From positions 248,001-312,000 of the forward strand of contig JAGYVD010000004.1 in the NCBI GenBank assembly GCA_021209875.1: a stretch of DNA of 64,000 bases, read 5' to 3'. Made by a program: the position numbers and the translations under genes. Position 1 is the first letter of the stretch. Each line of letters begins with the position of its first letter. The stretch is from Rosellinia necatrix. Taxonomy: Eukaryota; Ascomycota; Sordariomycetes; Xylariales; Xylariaceae. Below are positions 10,840-22,117 of this stretch, piece by piece. Under the pieces are notes generated by a model. That model was given only the letters and a program-made list of their open reading frames with translations. It had not been told where the DNA came from and did no database searches.

Positions 10840-12193
10840 TTATACTACGGTGTTAATATAGAAATCCCCCCTCCCGCCCCCTTGTCGATACATGCAAGTT
10901 GGACAATAAGTCATCGACGACTCAGTCTTGGGATAATGATCTTGCCCAAATGTTGAATTCAGCGAGACTCTGCCAACTTCTTTCCCGGATTCCAGCCGGA
11001 TCCATGTGTCGGCCTCGAGGTTCGCGAGACCCTCTTTCGAGATCCTGACCTGTCGGGATCCCCTTTCCCAGTTCCCATATCCCCCGTATCCGGTATGTTG
11101 GCCGAAGCACAGGGTTATGTTGTTTGCCGGCGTGACATCCATGTCGGGTAGCAACCTGTCCCATTTATCACACCAGGTATCTCCGTGATCGTGTCCGGAG
11201 AACAGCGCCATTAGGCCCTCCGTGTGTGATATGGCTTGCATAAATGCTGTGTCTTGGCCTCCATAGGTGCAAGTCCCGTCATTGCGACCATCTCGACACC
11301 ACCCCTGGGCTTGAGGCGCGAGCGGCACATCATCATTGATACCTGGTTGCAGGTTCGGATCCACGCCGGCTTGCTGGAGAGCCCAGGAGGCAAATGGGGG
11401 GATGTGGACGAAACCTAGCGAGGGGATCACCTTTCCGTATCTCTTGGCCAGGCCACTGCTCGTCTCCTGGAACCAGTCCACGACCCTGCTGTCAACCCAG
11501 TTCGGTTGTCCCACTCTCTTGCCTGAGGCGTCTTGTTGTTGATATTTGAACCCACCTCTGCTGTCGAAGAACCAGAGAAGCAGCTGGGGAGGGCAGGTGC
11601 TTTCGTCCAAGCAACCGTGGTCGTAGACCGGGAGATAGTAGTTCGACGTGCCAACGTCTGGTCCAAAGACCATGCGAGATGTTCGGCTATTCTTCCATTT
11701 CTTCTCCCGTTCGAGAATAGTGCTCCCGGAGATGTTAAAGTCGTAATCGTGATTCCCGTAGGTAGACGCCCATGTCAAATTGCGAGCGACGAGAGGGCCG
11801 ACAATTTGGTCAATATACACGGTGCTATTTTCTAGAAAGCCGTTCTCGCCAGTGATCAGATCACCATTTAATACGACAAGGCCGGGGGATTCCTTATCGA
11901 AGATCTTGTTGATCACTTTGACCGAATTGATGTCTTGTTGTGGTCCCCATTGGTCCCAGGCATCTAACCGGGTTGGTAAGTAGGTATTGTTGACAGACAC
12001 GCGTTGGGATGAACATACTTTCGCCGAAATGCAAGTCTTCGAGAATTGCAATTTGAAAAGTGCCGTTTGCCCGGAGGGTCAACGGCTCAACTGAGCCGAG
12101 ATAGTTACTAACCGTGGTTTTGTTAGCCGATGGTGATAGTGGGAGGGCAAGGGATGCGGTAGCTCCAAAGAGCATCATCAAAACGGCTGCCAT
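10840..12193 (-). CDS. Secreted calcineurin-like metallophosphoesterase (Dcr2-like)
   Basis: Two exons, 12193-12019 and 11963-10840, with a 55-base intron; 432 residues. The join gives HFGENAWDQWGPQQD, which restores the first metal-binding region. The N-terminus is a signal peptide (AAVLMMLFGATASLALP). The metallophosphatase blocks follow in order: EDLHFGE (in place of the usual DxH block), NGDLITGEN, GNHD, an HIPP histidine and GHDHGD. Together these would hold a two-metal centre. The layout fits fungal proteins related to yeast phosphatase Dcr2. Several N-x-S/T sequons (NST, NLT, NIS) agree with secretion. The substrate could be a phosphoprotein or a phosphate ester and is not deducible. 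It is convergent with the SGNH gene. Confidence 0.88.
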
Positions 12194-13840
12194 CTTGATG
12201 AGCTTGCCACAAACTTTGCATACCTTGACACAATATTTGCCGGGGCCGCAACATTCCCGGATGGCACATGCCCTATATGTACTTGTGCCATTAGGATAAG
12301 TCTTCCACCTGATGCGGCATTCTGAATTCGAGGGTCAACGCCAGGTTGCACACCCTTCTGGATGTTTAAAGGCGATGAAGGCGAGACTATGTCCCCCGCT
12401 CGGCAGTCGAGCTGGCGAGTCAGAATGATCCCCTGTAAGGATGGCTGAAGCTGAGCATGCTACTGGTTCTCCTGTCAGCATACCCCTGACTAACCCCAAA
12501 TAGAGTGTGCATGCCATGTGGTAAGAGGGTTAGGTCGATGTTACAATGTCGCAACCGCCTTCAACTGCTATCTGACCTGGCTCTGAGTACGCGTGACCCA
12601 GAAAAGAAGACGAGAGGAGCGCACGTTCAAGACATCGAGTCATCTTTGGTTTGATTCATGTTTACCACCATATCATGTCGGGTCTCATGATATTTTCAGG
12701 CGTAATTTGATATTGGGCGGTCGTTGCTACGTCATCGGGAAAAAAAGAAGAGGAAAGCAGTTTAGGATGAATTAATAGCTGCTATTATGGAGAAAGCTGG
12801 AGTGCCCGTATCACTAAAACGGTGTGGTACTCAGGGAGTAGGTCCGGATTAATCCGCCTGCGCATACCATTTCATGATGATCGCACGAGCTGTAAGCAAT
12901 GGCTTCACAAAATGTCAATTTTGCTTATATAGTCTCATAAAATAAGAGACAAACAAATAAGGCGACAGTCATCCTCGTTCCCTCGTATTGCGCCGATCTT
13001 GTATGCGCCTTTTAGTTTGCGGCGTATTCGCGACCTTGGAGCTATCCCGAACCCATCTCATCCTGAAGTTACCGAAGCTCAACTTCATTGTCTCGTCCGT
13101 TGACAATATACGAGTCGGTATTATTTATCGTGTAAACATTTCAAAATTAGTCATAATCAATTGGTATTGGATACTTTTCAAACGGGTAGTCATGGTGGCC
13201 TATTTATGAATGAGACTTGTCTTCATTCTAAGTATGAGTAACCTTCCGACGCCTCAGTCTCTTCGGCAAGTAGGCAGTATTACGAGGGCTGGACTACACA
13301 ACCCTACAATGTTTGGCGAACCTGGAGGATTGAGGGGATTTATTCTATGCGGTGCAACGCCGCATTCTCAGCTTCTCAATCACGGTGTTTGATTTCTCCA
13401 GACTATTAATATCACGCCACGTACGGCCGATAGTAGGAGAGAAAGGCCACAGCTCAATACGAAATTCGTGCCCCGTCGCTAAAGATGTTTGGCAGTCAAC
13501 GGGTCTTGGCTCTGCATGCAATCGAGCCTAGATCCAGCGATCTCTGCGGGAACCATTCAGATATCGATCCGACTCGCAAGCTGAACCTCAATACGAACGC
13601 AATGTCACGCTGCTCTGCAAGGTTACCGAGATCCAGCCAGCAGACTGGGTTCTAGACGCATCATGATTCTAGCATATAAAGTGTTCGGCGACTCGCTTCT
13701 CTCGACAATCGCTTCACGTGGGGTGCTTCATCAGTCATAAGATAAAGTCGAAGGCGTTCGTCAGTCGGGAATTTTTCAAGACATCCAACCAACTAACCAA
13801 CCAACCAACTCCCACAAGCGATCCAAAATCATTCTTCATC
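12194..13840. other. Intergenic region, AT-rich
   Basis: No gene is supported. It contains the phosphoesterase promoter on its left and the promoter of the secreted protein on its right. The middle (about 12880-13200) is AT-rich with short unmotivated frames. Confidence 0.5.
13674..13680 (+). promoter_or_regulatory. TATA box of the secreted cysteine protein gene
   Basis: TATAAA at 13675-13680 lies about 165 bases before the ATG at 13841. A CAACCAACCAACC-type leader follows. This is a typical arrangement for a strongly expressed fungal secreted protein; expression itself is inferred. Confidence 0.5.
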
Positions 13841-14455
13841 ATGCAGTTCTCCCACCATCTCCAAGCGCTAGGAACAGCCTTCGCACTCTTCGGATCAGCT
13901 GCGCTCGGATCAGCCGCTACCACCGAAGACCTCTCCCCATGGAAAGTCACGAAGCTTGAGTCTTACCAACCCTCCGGGCGACCGGGGAACAGCCTCGACT
14001 GGTACATCCACGTGAACATCACGAACCCGGACCCGACACAGGGCTACCTCGCCACGGACGGCAAGGTGTACTGCCAGTTGGTGTGGCAGTATCCGAACGC
14101 CCCGTACGGCCAGATCACGCCGTGCACCGTCGTGGATACGACGAGCCCGGTCCCCTGGGCCTGGACGGTCGAGCTTCTCGAGGCGGAAGAGGACCCCTGG
14201 CCCATCAGCAACTTCGGCCTGCGCTGGCGGGCCGTGTCCACGACCCCGGCCGACGCCAACGACGACGACGGCGTGCAGCTCTACACCGGCGACGGCCAGT
14301 TCAAGGTCGGGGACAACTTGTCGGGCCAGTGCGCCGCGAGTGGGTTCTGTAAGTGGTACTTGAAGGCGGACAGCACGCCCGCGCTGGTCGAGGTCGACTC
14401 CCTATCGTGCGACGGCTCGATCGAGCAGGCTTTGCTGGGCATCGATTGTGATTAG
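13841..14455 (+). CDS. Small secreted six-cysteine protein, unknown function
   Basis: Single exon, 204 residues from the ATG at 13841; the open frame extends further upstream, but that ATG lies before the signal peptide. Residues 1-26 form a signal peptide (hydrophobic core ALGTAFALFGSAAL, cleavage near GSAA). The mature part is about 178 residues, acidic, with six cysteines, one N-x-T sequon (NIT), many aromatic residues and no membrane segment. The alternation of polar and hydrophobic residues suggests a beta-rich fold. Six cysteines in a secreted protein of this size are common among fungal effectors and cell-surface proteins. I do not recognise the family and assign no function. A TATA box stands about 165 bases upstream. 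Confidence 0.75.
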   Translation: MQFSHHLQALGTAFALFGSAALGSAATTEDLSPWKVTKLESYQPSGRPGNSLDWYIHVNITNPDPTQGYLATDGKVYCQLVWQYPNAPYGQITPCTVVDTTSPVPWAWTVELLEAEEDPWPISNFGLRWRAVSTTPADANDDDGVQLYTGDGQFKVGDNLSGQCAASGFCKWYLKADSTPALVEVDSLSCDGSIEQALLGIDCD

Positions 14456-14770
14456 GGGACGGGCGTGGGGACTGTAGAAGGGGAAATCTGCGTGCGAGAC
14501 GAGGATATTTACTAGATTGGGGGGATCCTCGCCAAATCTGAGATGCACATCTCGTGCCCTTCGCTCATTCCAGGGGGACCCCTAGCCCATGATCCCCCGT
14601 AAGTCTAACGTTACTTGTTACGACTCTACCCCTTAGGGCTTGGCACCCGTCAAAAAAAAAAAATACTCCGCGAGGAGTTGGGACGATGATTTCGATAGTC
14701 TGTCTACGTCTTTAGAACCCTATTGAATCTACAATGCGTTGAATTATAAACTTGTCTGCTACTATCATAT
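14456..14770. other. Short intergenic spacer
   Basis: Spacer between the secreted protein and the SET-domain gene. It holds an A tract near 14653-14664 and little else. Confidence 0.5.
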
Positions 14771-16206
14771 ATGTTGACGATGTATTGGCAATACTATGCG
14801 TTGGTCTCTTTGAGAACGGTGAGTGGGTGTGCCCTGTCATCAATATGTTCCATACCCGATGCATTCGCGCAATTGCCACCTTTCTCGCTCGACCACGGGA
14901 ATTTCGAGTCACTCGAGAATTCCACAAGTGGCAGCCCATCGGGGCCTTGCTACAAGGCGGGGGCCGATGAATACTGCGCGTATACGGATGTCTATTTCAA
15001 CCGAGAGGGTGTCTCGGTCATCACCACAGCAGACAGCATAACCCACATAGCCAAGAGAACGGCATTTCAAAATGGAGCCTTAGTCCCTAGGATAGATGCA
15101 TGCTACGTCGAAGTAGAATTACCAGGAAAAGGTCGCGGTCTGGTTGCGACGGAAGCTATCGCGGCGGGCCGGACCTTGATCTCGCGCACACCGGCGCTAG
15201 TGGTGAACACGAACGCCGTGAAGGGCCTCGGAAAAGACGAGCTCGACGATCTACTCGCGCACGCGGTGGATGGCCTGCCGTCTACGCATCGGGACGAGGT
15301 CCTAGGGCTATCTACGCACGACCGTGCAGAGACCCATGAAGAGAAGGTCGGCAAGATATTCAGGACGAATTCCTTCTCGACCGGCTTCCACGACGGGAAA
15401 TCTAATTTCCAGTCACTGTTTACGGAGGGTACGTTTTTCCCCCTTTCCTTCTCTCTCTCTCTCTCTCTCTCTCTCCCTCTCTCTTTCTTTCTGAGACCCC
15501 AGTAGAATGCATATCTATTGACACATGCCCGATTAGTTTCGCGGATCAACCACAGCTGCCGACCGAACTGCGCGTATTTCTTCGACAGCGACACGTTTTC
15601 CCAAAACGTGGTCGCCGCGCGCGCCATAGCGCCAGGCGAGGAGCTCTCGGTCGCGTACATCGAGTAAGTGCGTCCAAGGGGTAGTTTGCGAGCGAGCGAG
15701 CGAGCGAGTGAGGGAGCGCATCGCACCAGCACTGACCAAAACGATCGCGTGTGTGCAGCCCCATCCTACCACGGTCGGAGCGACAGAGGCGATTGAGTGC
15801 CTGGGGCTTCGAATGCTCGTGCGAGCGGTGTCGCGCCGGCACCACCGGCACGGCCGAGGCGCAGAGGTCAGATGACAACGTCGCGGAGATCCAGCGGCTG
15901 TGGAAGGCACTCGACGACTATTCCGCGTCGTCGCGGGCGACGCCAGCGATGGCAGAACGCCTCATCTCGCTGTACGAGCTGGAGGGCCTCCAAAGCCGCA
16001 TGCAGGAGGCGTACTATCGCGCGGCGGTCGAATGGATAGGCGCCGGGGAGGCCGGGGAGGCATCGAAATACGCTAGGTTGTGTGTGAAATACGGTACACT
16101 CTTCAAAGGGCCCGGTCGCCCATTTATTGAGAAGATGGAACAGCTAGTAGCGAGCCCGACCAGCCATCCCCAATGGCGGTTCCGACTGAGACATGCCGAT
16201 GGATAG
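14771..16206 (+). CDS. SET-domain protein (SMYD/Set5-like)
   Basis: Exons 14771-15428, 15537-15663 and 15759-16206, giving 410 residues from the ATG at 14771. The phases fit at both joins: FTE-VSRINHSC and VAYI-DPILPR. The SET domain starts at VELPGKGRGLVATEAI, with NHSCRPNC (the substrate/cofactor knot) and GEELSVAYID. It ends with a post-SET cysteine cluster, CSCERC, in the order seen in SMYD/Set5 proteins, which methylate lysines in histones or other proteins. The N-terminal 70 residues before the domain are less certain: the first stretch (MYWQYYALVSLRTVSG) may be a hydrophobic leader or the true start may lie in a small upstream exon. A YCAYTD-VYFN segment before the domain looks conserved. 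Intron 1 contains a CT microsatellite. The target is unknown. Confidence 0.8.
15449..15490 (+). repeat. CT microsatellite in SET-gene intron 1
   Basis: A run of about 20 CT units, then TTT-rich sequence, within the 108-base first intron of the SET-domain gene. It may serve as an extended pyrimidine tract. Confidence 0.9.
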
Positions 16207-16854
16207 GTAATACACGTAGGTAGTACCTATATAGCTAGTAGCTACCTAGTAGCTAGTTACCTAGTAGCTACCTAGGTAGTAGCTAGGTAGATCCATCATC
16301 GTCCGGGCTAAGTAATTGTCGTCACTCCGCATTTGCCGGCACCTGGACCCGAACATCGGATGGAGCAAGCTCGCCAATCCAAGGGCGCCCATTTCCCCCC
16401 ATTGTCTCTTCTTTGCTCGGAATGGTCGGAAATGGTCGGAAGTTTCCGATCATGCATTCTCCAATAATGCGGACATCCCAGCACTCTACACTCTACACTC
16501 TACACTACGTGGGGCAGCGAGTCCGATTCGGAAAGCCGCTACTCTGGTCTTCGGCCGTGATAGGGTGCAGGTGCAACGGAGTGACGTGGTGGCAATGTGA
16601 TAGCAATGCGGTCGCACCATGTACTCATTTTCCCTTATGTAAAGTATGTAAAGCGTGAGATGTTTTGATGCAGGGTAGTGAGTGTAATAACACCGAAAAG
16701 TCACATCCTCTGCCGGACATATGAATCGGCCGGGGTCTCCCTCCCCAAGCCATGCATCACTCAAGAATATCAAGAATATCAAGAATATCACATCACCCCA
16801 GATAGCCAGCCAGCCAACTAGCCAGCCAGGCGGCTCGTCACTTGTGTGTAAGGA
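16207..16854. other. Intergenic region with TAGCTACC repeats
   Basis: Right after the SET gene, about 16208-16292 is a tandem array of imperfect tagctacc/tacctagg units containing several palindromes. The rest (16300-16850) is the P450 promoter region, with short direct repeats (aatggtcgga twice, actctac three times, tcaagaata three times). No gene is seen. Confidence 0.6.
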
Positions 16855-17997
16855 ATGGTGTTTATTACCCCCCTCGCGGGCGAACAGCTCACCGGCAATC
16901 ACATCGTGCTACTTGTACTTGTAACCCTCACTCTTTGTCTTCTGGGCAATGAGTACGCTCGGTTACGAGCGAGAATACCGGGGTTGAAGGGGCCTCGGGG
17001 GTGGCCGATCGTAGGCAATTATTTCGATATCACGAGCAACGCCGCCCTCCAGTATGAGGCGTGGGGGAAGCAATACGGCGCTGTCTACCAGGTCCAATTA
17101 GGGAGCACCACCGTGGTCATCGTGAACACCCCAAGTGCGGCGAAGACCATCTTCCTGACCAATTCGCACGCCGCGAGTTCGCGACCGGTCACCTATACAT
17201 TCCACAAGGTATGTAAATGTACTACTAGGTTGCCCTGACCTGCCCTGACCTGCCCTGACCCCAAACGAGCGAGCATCAAAGACCAAGACTAAAACGCCGC
17301 CCAAATACTAGGTGGCGTCGACGACGGCGGGGCTGACGATCGGCGCGTCCCCGTACGACGACAGCCTGAAGCGGAAGAAGAAGGGGATCGCGGCGGCGCT
17401 GAACCGGCCGTCGGTGCAGACGTACGTGCCGTACTTCGACCGGGAGACGCGGGCGTTCGTCGAGGACCTGGCGGGGCACGGGCGGGCCGGGGCGGCGACG
17501 ATCGACCCGCTGCCGCTGATCCAGCGCCTCAGCCTGTCGCTGGTGATGACGATCAACTGGGGCGTGCGGATCCCGTCCGTCGACGACCGGCTGTTCCGCG
17601 AGATCGTCGCCGTCGAGGAGGAGCTCAACCGCACGCGCTCGACGGTCGGCAACGCCCAGGACCACGTCCCGCTGCTGCGCCTCAACCCCTTCAACGCCGC
17701 CTCGGCCAAGGCGCGCGCCATGCGCGAGCGCCGCGACGGCTACCTCGCCGAGCTGGCCGCCGGGCTGGCCGCCGAGATGCGCGCCGGCACCAACAAGCCG
17801 TGCATCCAGGCGAGCGTCATCCGCTTCAAGGAGGTGGAGCTCGACGAGGCCGAGCTGACGGCCATCAGCCTGTCCGTGCTCGGCGGAGGGTTCGAGACGG
17901 TGTCGAACACGATGCAGTGGTCGATCGCGTACCTGGCGCAGCACTCGGACATCCAGGACGCCGCGTACGCCGCCATCCGCGAGTTCCAGGCTGGCGA

Positions 17998-18030
<33 letters not shown>

Positions 18031-18699
18031 TGACGACGACGATGTCGAGCCTCTCTGCGACGCCTCCGACGACCAGAAGTGCGGCTACGTCCTGGGCCTC
18101 GCCAAGGAGGCCCTCCGCTACTTCAGCGTCATCCCGTTGGCGCTGCCGCGCGAGACCATCAAGGACGTCGAGTACGAGGGCGTGCGCATCCCCGCCGGGA
18201 GCACCGTCTACATGAACGCCTGGGCCTGCAATCACGGTAAGTCCCCCCCATCCCACGCCCATGTGCCATGTGCCATGTGCCATGTGCCATGCCATGCTCG
18301 CTACGTCGCGTCGCGTCCGGAGATGCCCAATGCTGACCTCCCCGTTTCTTTTTTTTTTTTTCTTCAGATCCTGAGCTCTTCCCGGACCCGGACAGGTTCG
18401 ACCCCGAGCGGTGGCTGGCGCGGCCGGACGCGCCCGTGTTCGCCTTCGGCCTCGGGTACCGCATGTGCGCGGGCCACCTGCTGGCGATGCGGGAGCTGTA
18501 CCTGATCTTCATGCGCCTACTCGCCTCCTTCCGCATCGAGCCGCCGTCCGACGAGGAGCCCATCCCCTGCGACCCCAGCCGGGACATGAGGATCCCGACG
18601 GACCTGATCATGGCCCCGCGCTCGTACCGCGTCTCGTTCAAGCCGCGCAACGCGCGGCGGCTGGCCGAGTCCCTGGCCAGGACGGCTGAAGATGGATAG
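16855..18699 (+). CDS. Cytochrome P450, CYP504 (phenylacetate hydroxylase) type
   Basis: Exons 16855-17208, 17312-18236 and 18368-18699; 536 residues. An N-terminal membrane anchor (HIVLLVLVTLTLCLLG) is followed by a Pro/Gly hinge (GLKGPRGWPIVG). The I-helix reads GGGFETVSN (about 309-317), the K-helix ExxR is EALR (384-387), and the heme loop is FGLGYRMCAG with Cys460. The stretch TTAGLTIGASPYDDSLK, and GYRMCAGHLLAMRELYLIFMR around the heme, resemble the CYP504 family, which hydroxylates phenylacetate or 3-hydroxyphenylacetate on the way to homogentisate. A (Gly)7(Asp)8 run is inserted between the I and K helices, near residues 346-362. Both introns carry short tandem repeats. No other homogentisate-pathway gene is adjacent. 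The family call is from memory of motifs and is fairly confident; the substrate is less so. Confidence 0.85.
17225..17262 (+). repeat. 10-bp tandem repeat in P450 intron 1
   Basis: About three and a half copies of a tgccctgacc unit fill the middle of the 103-base first intron of the P450 gene. Confidence 0.85.
18256..18298 (+). repeat. CATGTGC tandem repeat in P450 intron 2
   Basis: Five or so copies of catgtgc or a close variant in the 131-base second P450 intron, upstream of a T11 pyrimidine tract. Confidence 0.85.
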
Positions 18700-19221
18700 G
18701 TGGTCGGTCGGTTTGGGAGTTTATGTTTATGATAAGAGGGAGGGAGGGGAAGGGGGGGGGTGATTGAATTGGTGGTACCTATCTACCCAACTAATTGCCC
18801 GAGTATCTTATCTAGTCCGTTGCGCAGGCGAACAACTTTTCTCTTCAAATATCGACCTTATCACGCTTTCTTCAAACAGCTATATCGATTTGAGTCATCT
18901 CGGTCAAGAGCGAAACACGTCCCAATTTTCGTATAGGCTCACCATGAGGTTCTGCGAACATACCAGAGCAAGACAAGGGCGCTTGTTCCGCAGGTCTCAG
19001 AAACAAAACACGTCGCGGCCGAGGGCCTCGCATATATATAAGAGCCCCGCGCCCGTCCCTTCTTGTCTAGAACTCAACTCGTCAGTCCTGACACAAAGGT
19101 TTACGAACACAGAACCCGTCTTTGACATTGACACCAGCTCTCTCCATCGACCAAACCCAAAACAATAATAGCAAACAGCATAAACGTGTCTAATCTATCT
19201 ATCTACCTACCTACGCAGACA
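18700..19221. other. Intergenic region upstream of a candidate small gene
   Basis: A TATA-like catatatataag at about 19031-19042 lies some 180 bases before the candidate ATG at 19222, followed by a long A/C-rich leader. No other gene is seen. Confidence 0.45.
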
Positions 19222-19551
19222 ATGTGGCCATTCTCCAAGCCCGACTGCATCGGGCCCGCCGCGCCAAACTTTCCAAGCCCATTCTTCTTGGGCTGTGGGA
19301 AGTGCCAATCATGCCATTTACGCATGGCGGGCGCCATTGCGACCACTCGACACCAGCAAAATTACTTCGGAGACCCCCCAGTTCCCTTAATAAGTAGCTT
19401 TGACCTTGTTGTTTTGCTCACTGCCGCTACTTACTGCTGTGGGCCACTCCTTGCCCAGTGGGTGTCCTAAGGTAATAAGTATGATTTCAACGGGATGCCC
19501 GAGGCATCTGGACCGTCGGTGAATGGAATCAATCGGGTGCATGACTGTTAG
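19222..19551 (+). CDS. Candidate small two-exon protein, unknown
   Basis: Proposed exons are 19222-19393 and 19472-19551, joined by a 78-base intron with donor gtagct and acceptor ctaag; the phases agree and the product has 83 residues. It begins MWPFSKPDC and ends NKYDFNGMPEASGPSV then NGINRVHDC, and the second exon reads like real coding sequence (Asn/Gly/Asp-rich, balanced codons). It has a TATA-like element and a long leader upstream. Without splicing, the frame would stop at 19470 after 83 codons with a different, hydrophobic end. I recognise no family. It contains six cysteines but no signal peptide. It could also be a chance frame; the promoter and splice fit are the only support. Confidence 0.35.
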
Positions 19552-19988
19552 GATGGGCTGGATTTTGTACAGTTAATTTTAGATAGTGATCATATCTACC
19601 AGTAGGTTGAACATATTTGCTCCATCTCGCCGATGGATCAACTAGGTTCCGGGACTGTCTTGCCGTAGACGCTTCTCAAGCCTCGCGGGAGTCTCTTATA
19701 TGATATGAACTTGAAAATTTGATTAAAAGGAGTTTCTTCCTAGTTACTTTTCCTGATATTAGTGTTGTTGACGCTGTACCACTATTGTTGAAACCCAAAA
19801 TTTTCACACCCCATAACCTACATATGCCGACCTTTTGAGATGTTGACAGTTCTCGCTTCCGATGCATGTCGATGCAGCCAATCCTCTGACATGTAGCCGA
19901 TGTTGAAATCCCCAACGCTTGATGTTCCCATGAACGCCCCCACGATGCAAATCCCAACCCGCCTCCCCGTAACCCGTTTGTTCCCGGT
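19552..19988. other. Convergent intergenic region
   Basis: Region between the candidate small gene and the 3' end of GTP cyclohydrolase I. AT-rich, with no gene seen. Confidence 0.5.
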
Positions 19989-21068
19989 TTATTTGAAACT
20001 TCTATTCAAACCAACGAGGCTGAGAAACTCGTTTCTAGTCTTCTCCTTTCGCTCAAAACACCCAAGGACGCAGCTGGTAATCGTGCTTGTCGTCGTCTTC
20101 TCTACGCCGCGCATTACCATGCACATGTGGCTGGATTCCATGACCACCGCTACGCCCTGAGGTTGGAGTACTTCCATGATGGCATTAGCAACTTCGCGCG
20201 TCAATCTCTCTTGTACCTGTAGTCGACGACTGAACATTTCAGCGATACGGGGGAGTTTTGAGATGCCGATGACATTGTTCCGAGGTATGTAGCCGATGTG
20301 CATCTAAAAAAAAAAAAACCACCCCGATTAGCGACTGAACTAAACCCTTGACACAATACAAACCAGCGTACCTTTCCGTGGAATGGAACGAGATGATGTT
20401 CGCAAAGACTGAAGATCTCAATGTCCTTGACGATAACCATTTCGTTGTGGCCCTCGTGGAATATGGCGTTGTTCACAATATCCTTGACGTTCTGCTGGTA
20501 GCCCTTTGTGAAGAAGAGCATGGCCTTCGCATACCGGGTTGGCGTATCGAGCACACCCTCCCTATCCGGGTCTTCGCCTACGCATTCTAGGATAGTCCGG
20601 ACAGCGCCTCGGAGTTTTTCGAGTCGGTCGCCGGCTTGCTCGGCACTTTCTTCCAGTCGCTCTCGGGTTCCGCGACCTATGGGGACCTGGTCAGCGCATC
20701 CATCGGATGAGAAGGGATAAGAGCCTGGGGCACGCACTTGGCCTGCTAAGGCCATCGAAATCGATCACGGGGCTCGGCGATCTCGTTTCTGCGCCTTCAA
20801 TTCTTGCTCTCTTCTCTTTCTTCTTCTTCGGCTCGTCCCTGGGGTCTCTGGCAGCCTTGCTTAGGCTGGTCCGTCTCCTGGAACTGGACCGAGTTTTCAA
20901 TTCCGATATTCCCCCATCTTTGGCCCGTCTCCTCTTCCGCTTCTTGCTGACTTTCCTCGCGCTTTTGGCGTCCATGGTAGCCCCTTTCGTATCGCCATTG
21001 ACGGAATCATCAATGTCTGATACCCATGTGGTGGTAGAACGGCTGGATGATTCTGAAGTGGCGTCCAT
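19989..21068 (-). CDS. GTP cyclohydrolase I
   Basis: Exons 21068-20738, 20676-20372 and 20303-19989; 316 residues. It makes 7,8-dihydroneopterin triphosphate from GTP, the first step of folate and tetrahydropterin synthesis, in the cytosol. The catalytic core starts near residue 117 ([20 protein letters not shown]). The zinc ligands are visible: Cys202 and His205 in [12 protein letters not shown], and Cys273 in [11 protein letters not shown]. The second join restores [20 protein letters not shown], a conserved active-site stretch. The first 110 residues are a Ser/Arg/Lys-rich extension with a basic KKRKRRR cluster, not needed for catalysis and common in fungal forms. It is divergent from TAF11, sharing a promoter region of about 1 kb. 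Confidence 0.95.
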
Positions 21069-22117
21069 GTCTGATGAGTTGGCTTCAGCGAAGCGACCGG
21101 CGTTGGAAACTGGGCGCTAGGTGACAGTAGCGCGACTCGACTCGGCTCTGGCTCGGAATTGGCTCGGTATTGGAAGCGACTGGGTCGAGCAGGCGGCAAC
21201 AGGGGTGATTAAATAGAGATTGCGAAACCCTTTGGCGTGAGGCGCACAGCGACAAGAGAGAAAGAGAGAAAGAGAGAGAAGATTGAGGAAGTAGAGTAGG
21301 AAGCAGAGTGTGGATGGGAGGTTGCAATGGGCTTTCTCCCCTTCCCGGTGCGACGCAAACAAAAACTGTTGGGATGCAAGAAGCCGAGTACATGTCTGTT
21401 TAGACAAGCTAGTAAGCAGGTACCAGAAACTAATTTACTAAATTCCGTCATCGGAATCAACAACGTTATCGACCCCGCCGCCTGCTGCAGTCAAGTGATA
21501 CTACCATGTGGCATGTGGGGCTTCGATTACCTAATAATCCCTGTCTGCTGTGCCTAATTCCCGAACTAGCCACAGCGACTGCGCCATACCTACATAGTAT
21601 GAGGCACAAAGGCGGTGTGATATTTTGTGGCTGAACACCCTCAGGCACATCCTTGGAAGTAGGTGCCTGCAGACTAGGTACCTAGGTATCTATCTACCTG
21701 GCACAGACATTCGCCCGGCAGAATCGCGTCCTTGGCGAACTTTCCATTTAGTAGCGACCCAGGATAATGCTTCCTACCCAATACAAATGCTACACACCAA
21801 ACCTACCGGCCTACCTATTCCATCGTGTTTCACCCATCCACGCCTCTGGTAATGATCGTTCCCATCATTGCCCCAACTCATCAATAGGACGAACTCGGCA
21901 TTTTGATCAATATCGAGATTGACAACCACTTTCACTGTTCCGACCGCGTTTGGCGCACTTTCACGCACGTCACGTTGTGCCCCAGCGCGCGCGCTCGCTC
22001 GCTCGCTCGCTATCCTCTTCCGCCTTCTCCCGCCTTCTCCCGCGCTACCTGCGCGCGCACTACGGCATCTCGATTTACCAGGTCTGCCTGTATTCGGATA
22101 TTGGCAACGTATTCTAG
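21069..22117. other. Divergent promoter region of GTP cyclohydrolase I and TAF11
   Basis: Contains a CT/GA-rich stretch near 21255-21285, tacctaggta motifs near 21680-21700, and cgctcgctcgctcgctcgct direct repeats near 21992-22010 just before the TAF11 leader. No gene is seen. Confidence 0.55.

Noticed and set aside
17276..18295. 339-codon minus-strand open frame over the P450
   Set aside because: It is antisense to a P450 with intact ExxR and heme motifs and lacks any domain of its own.
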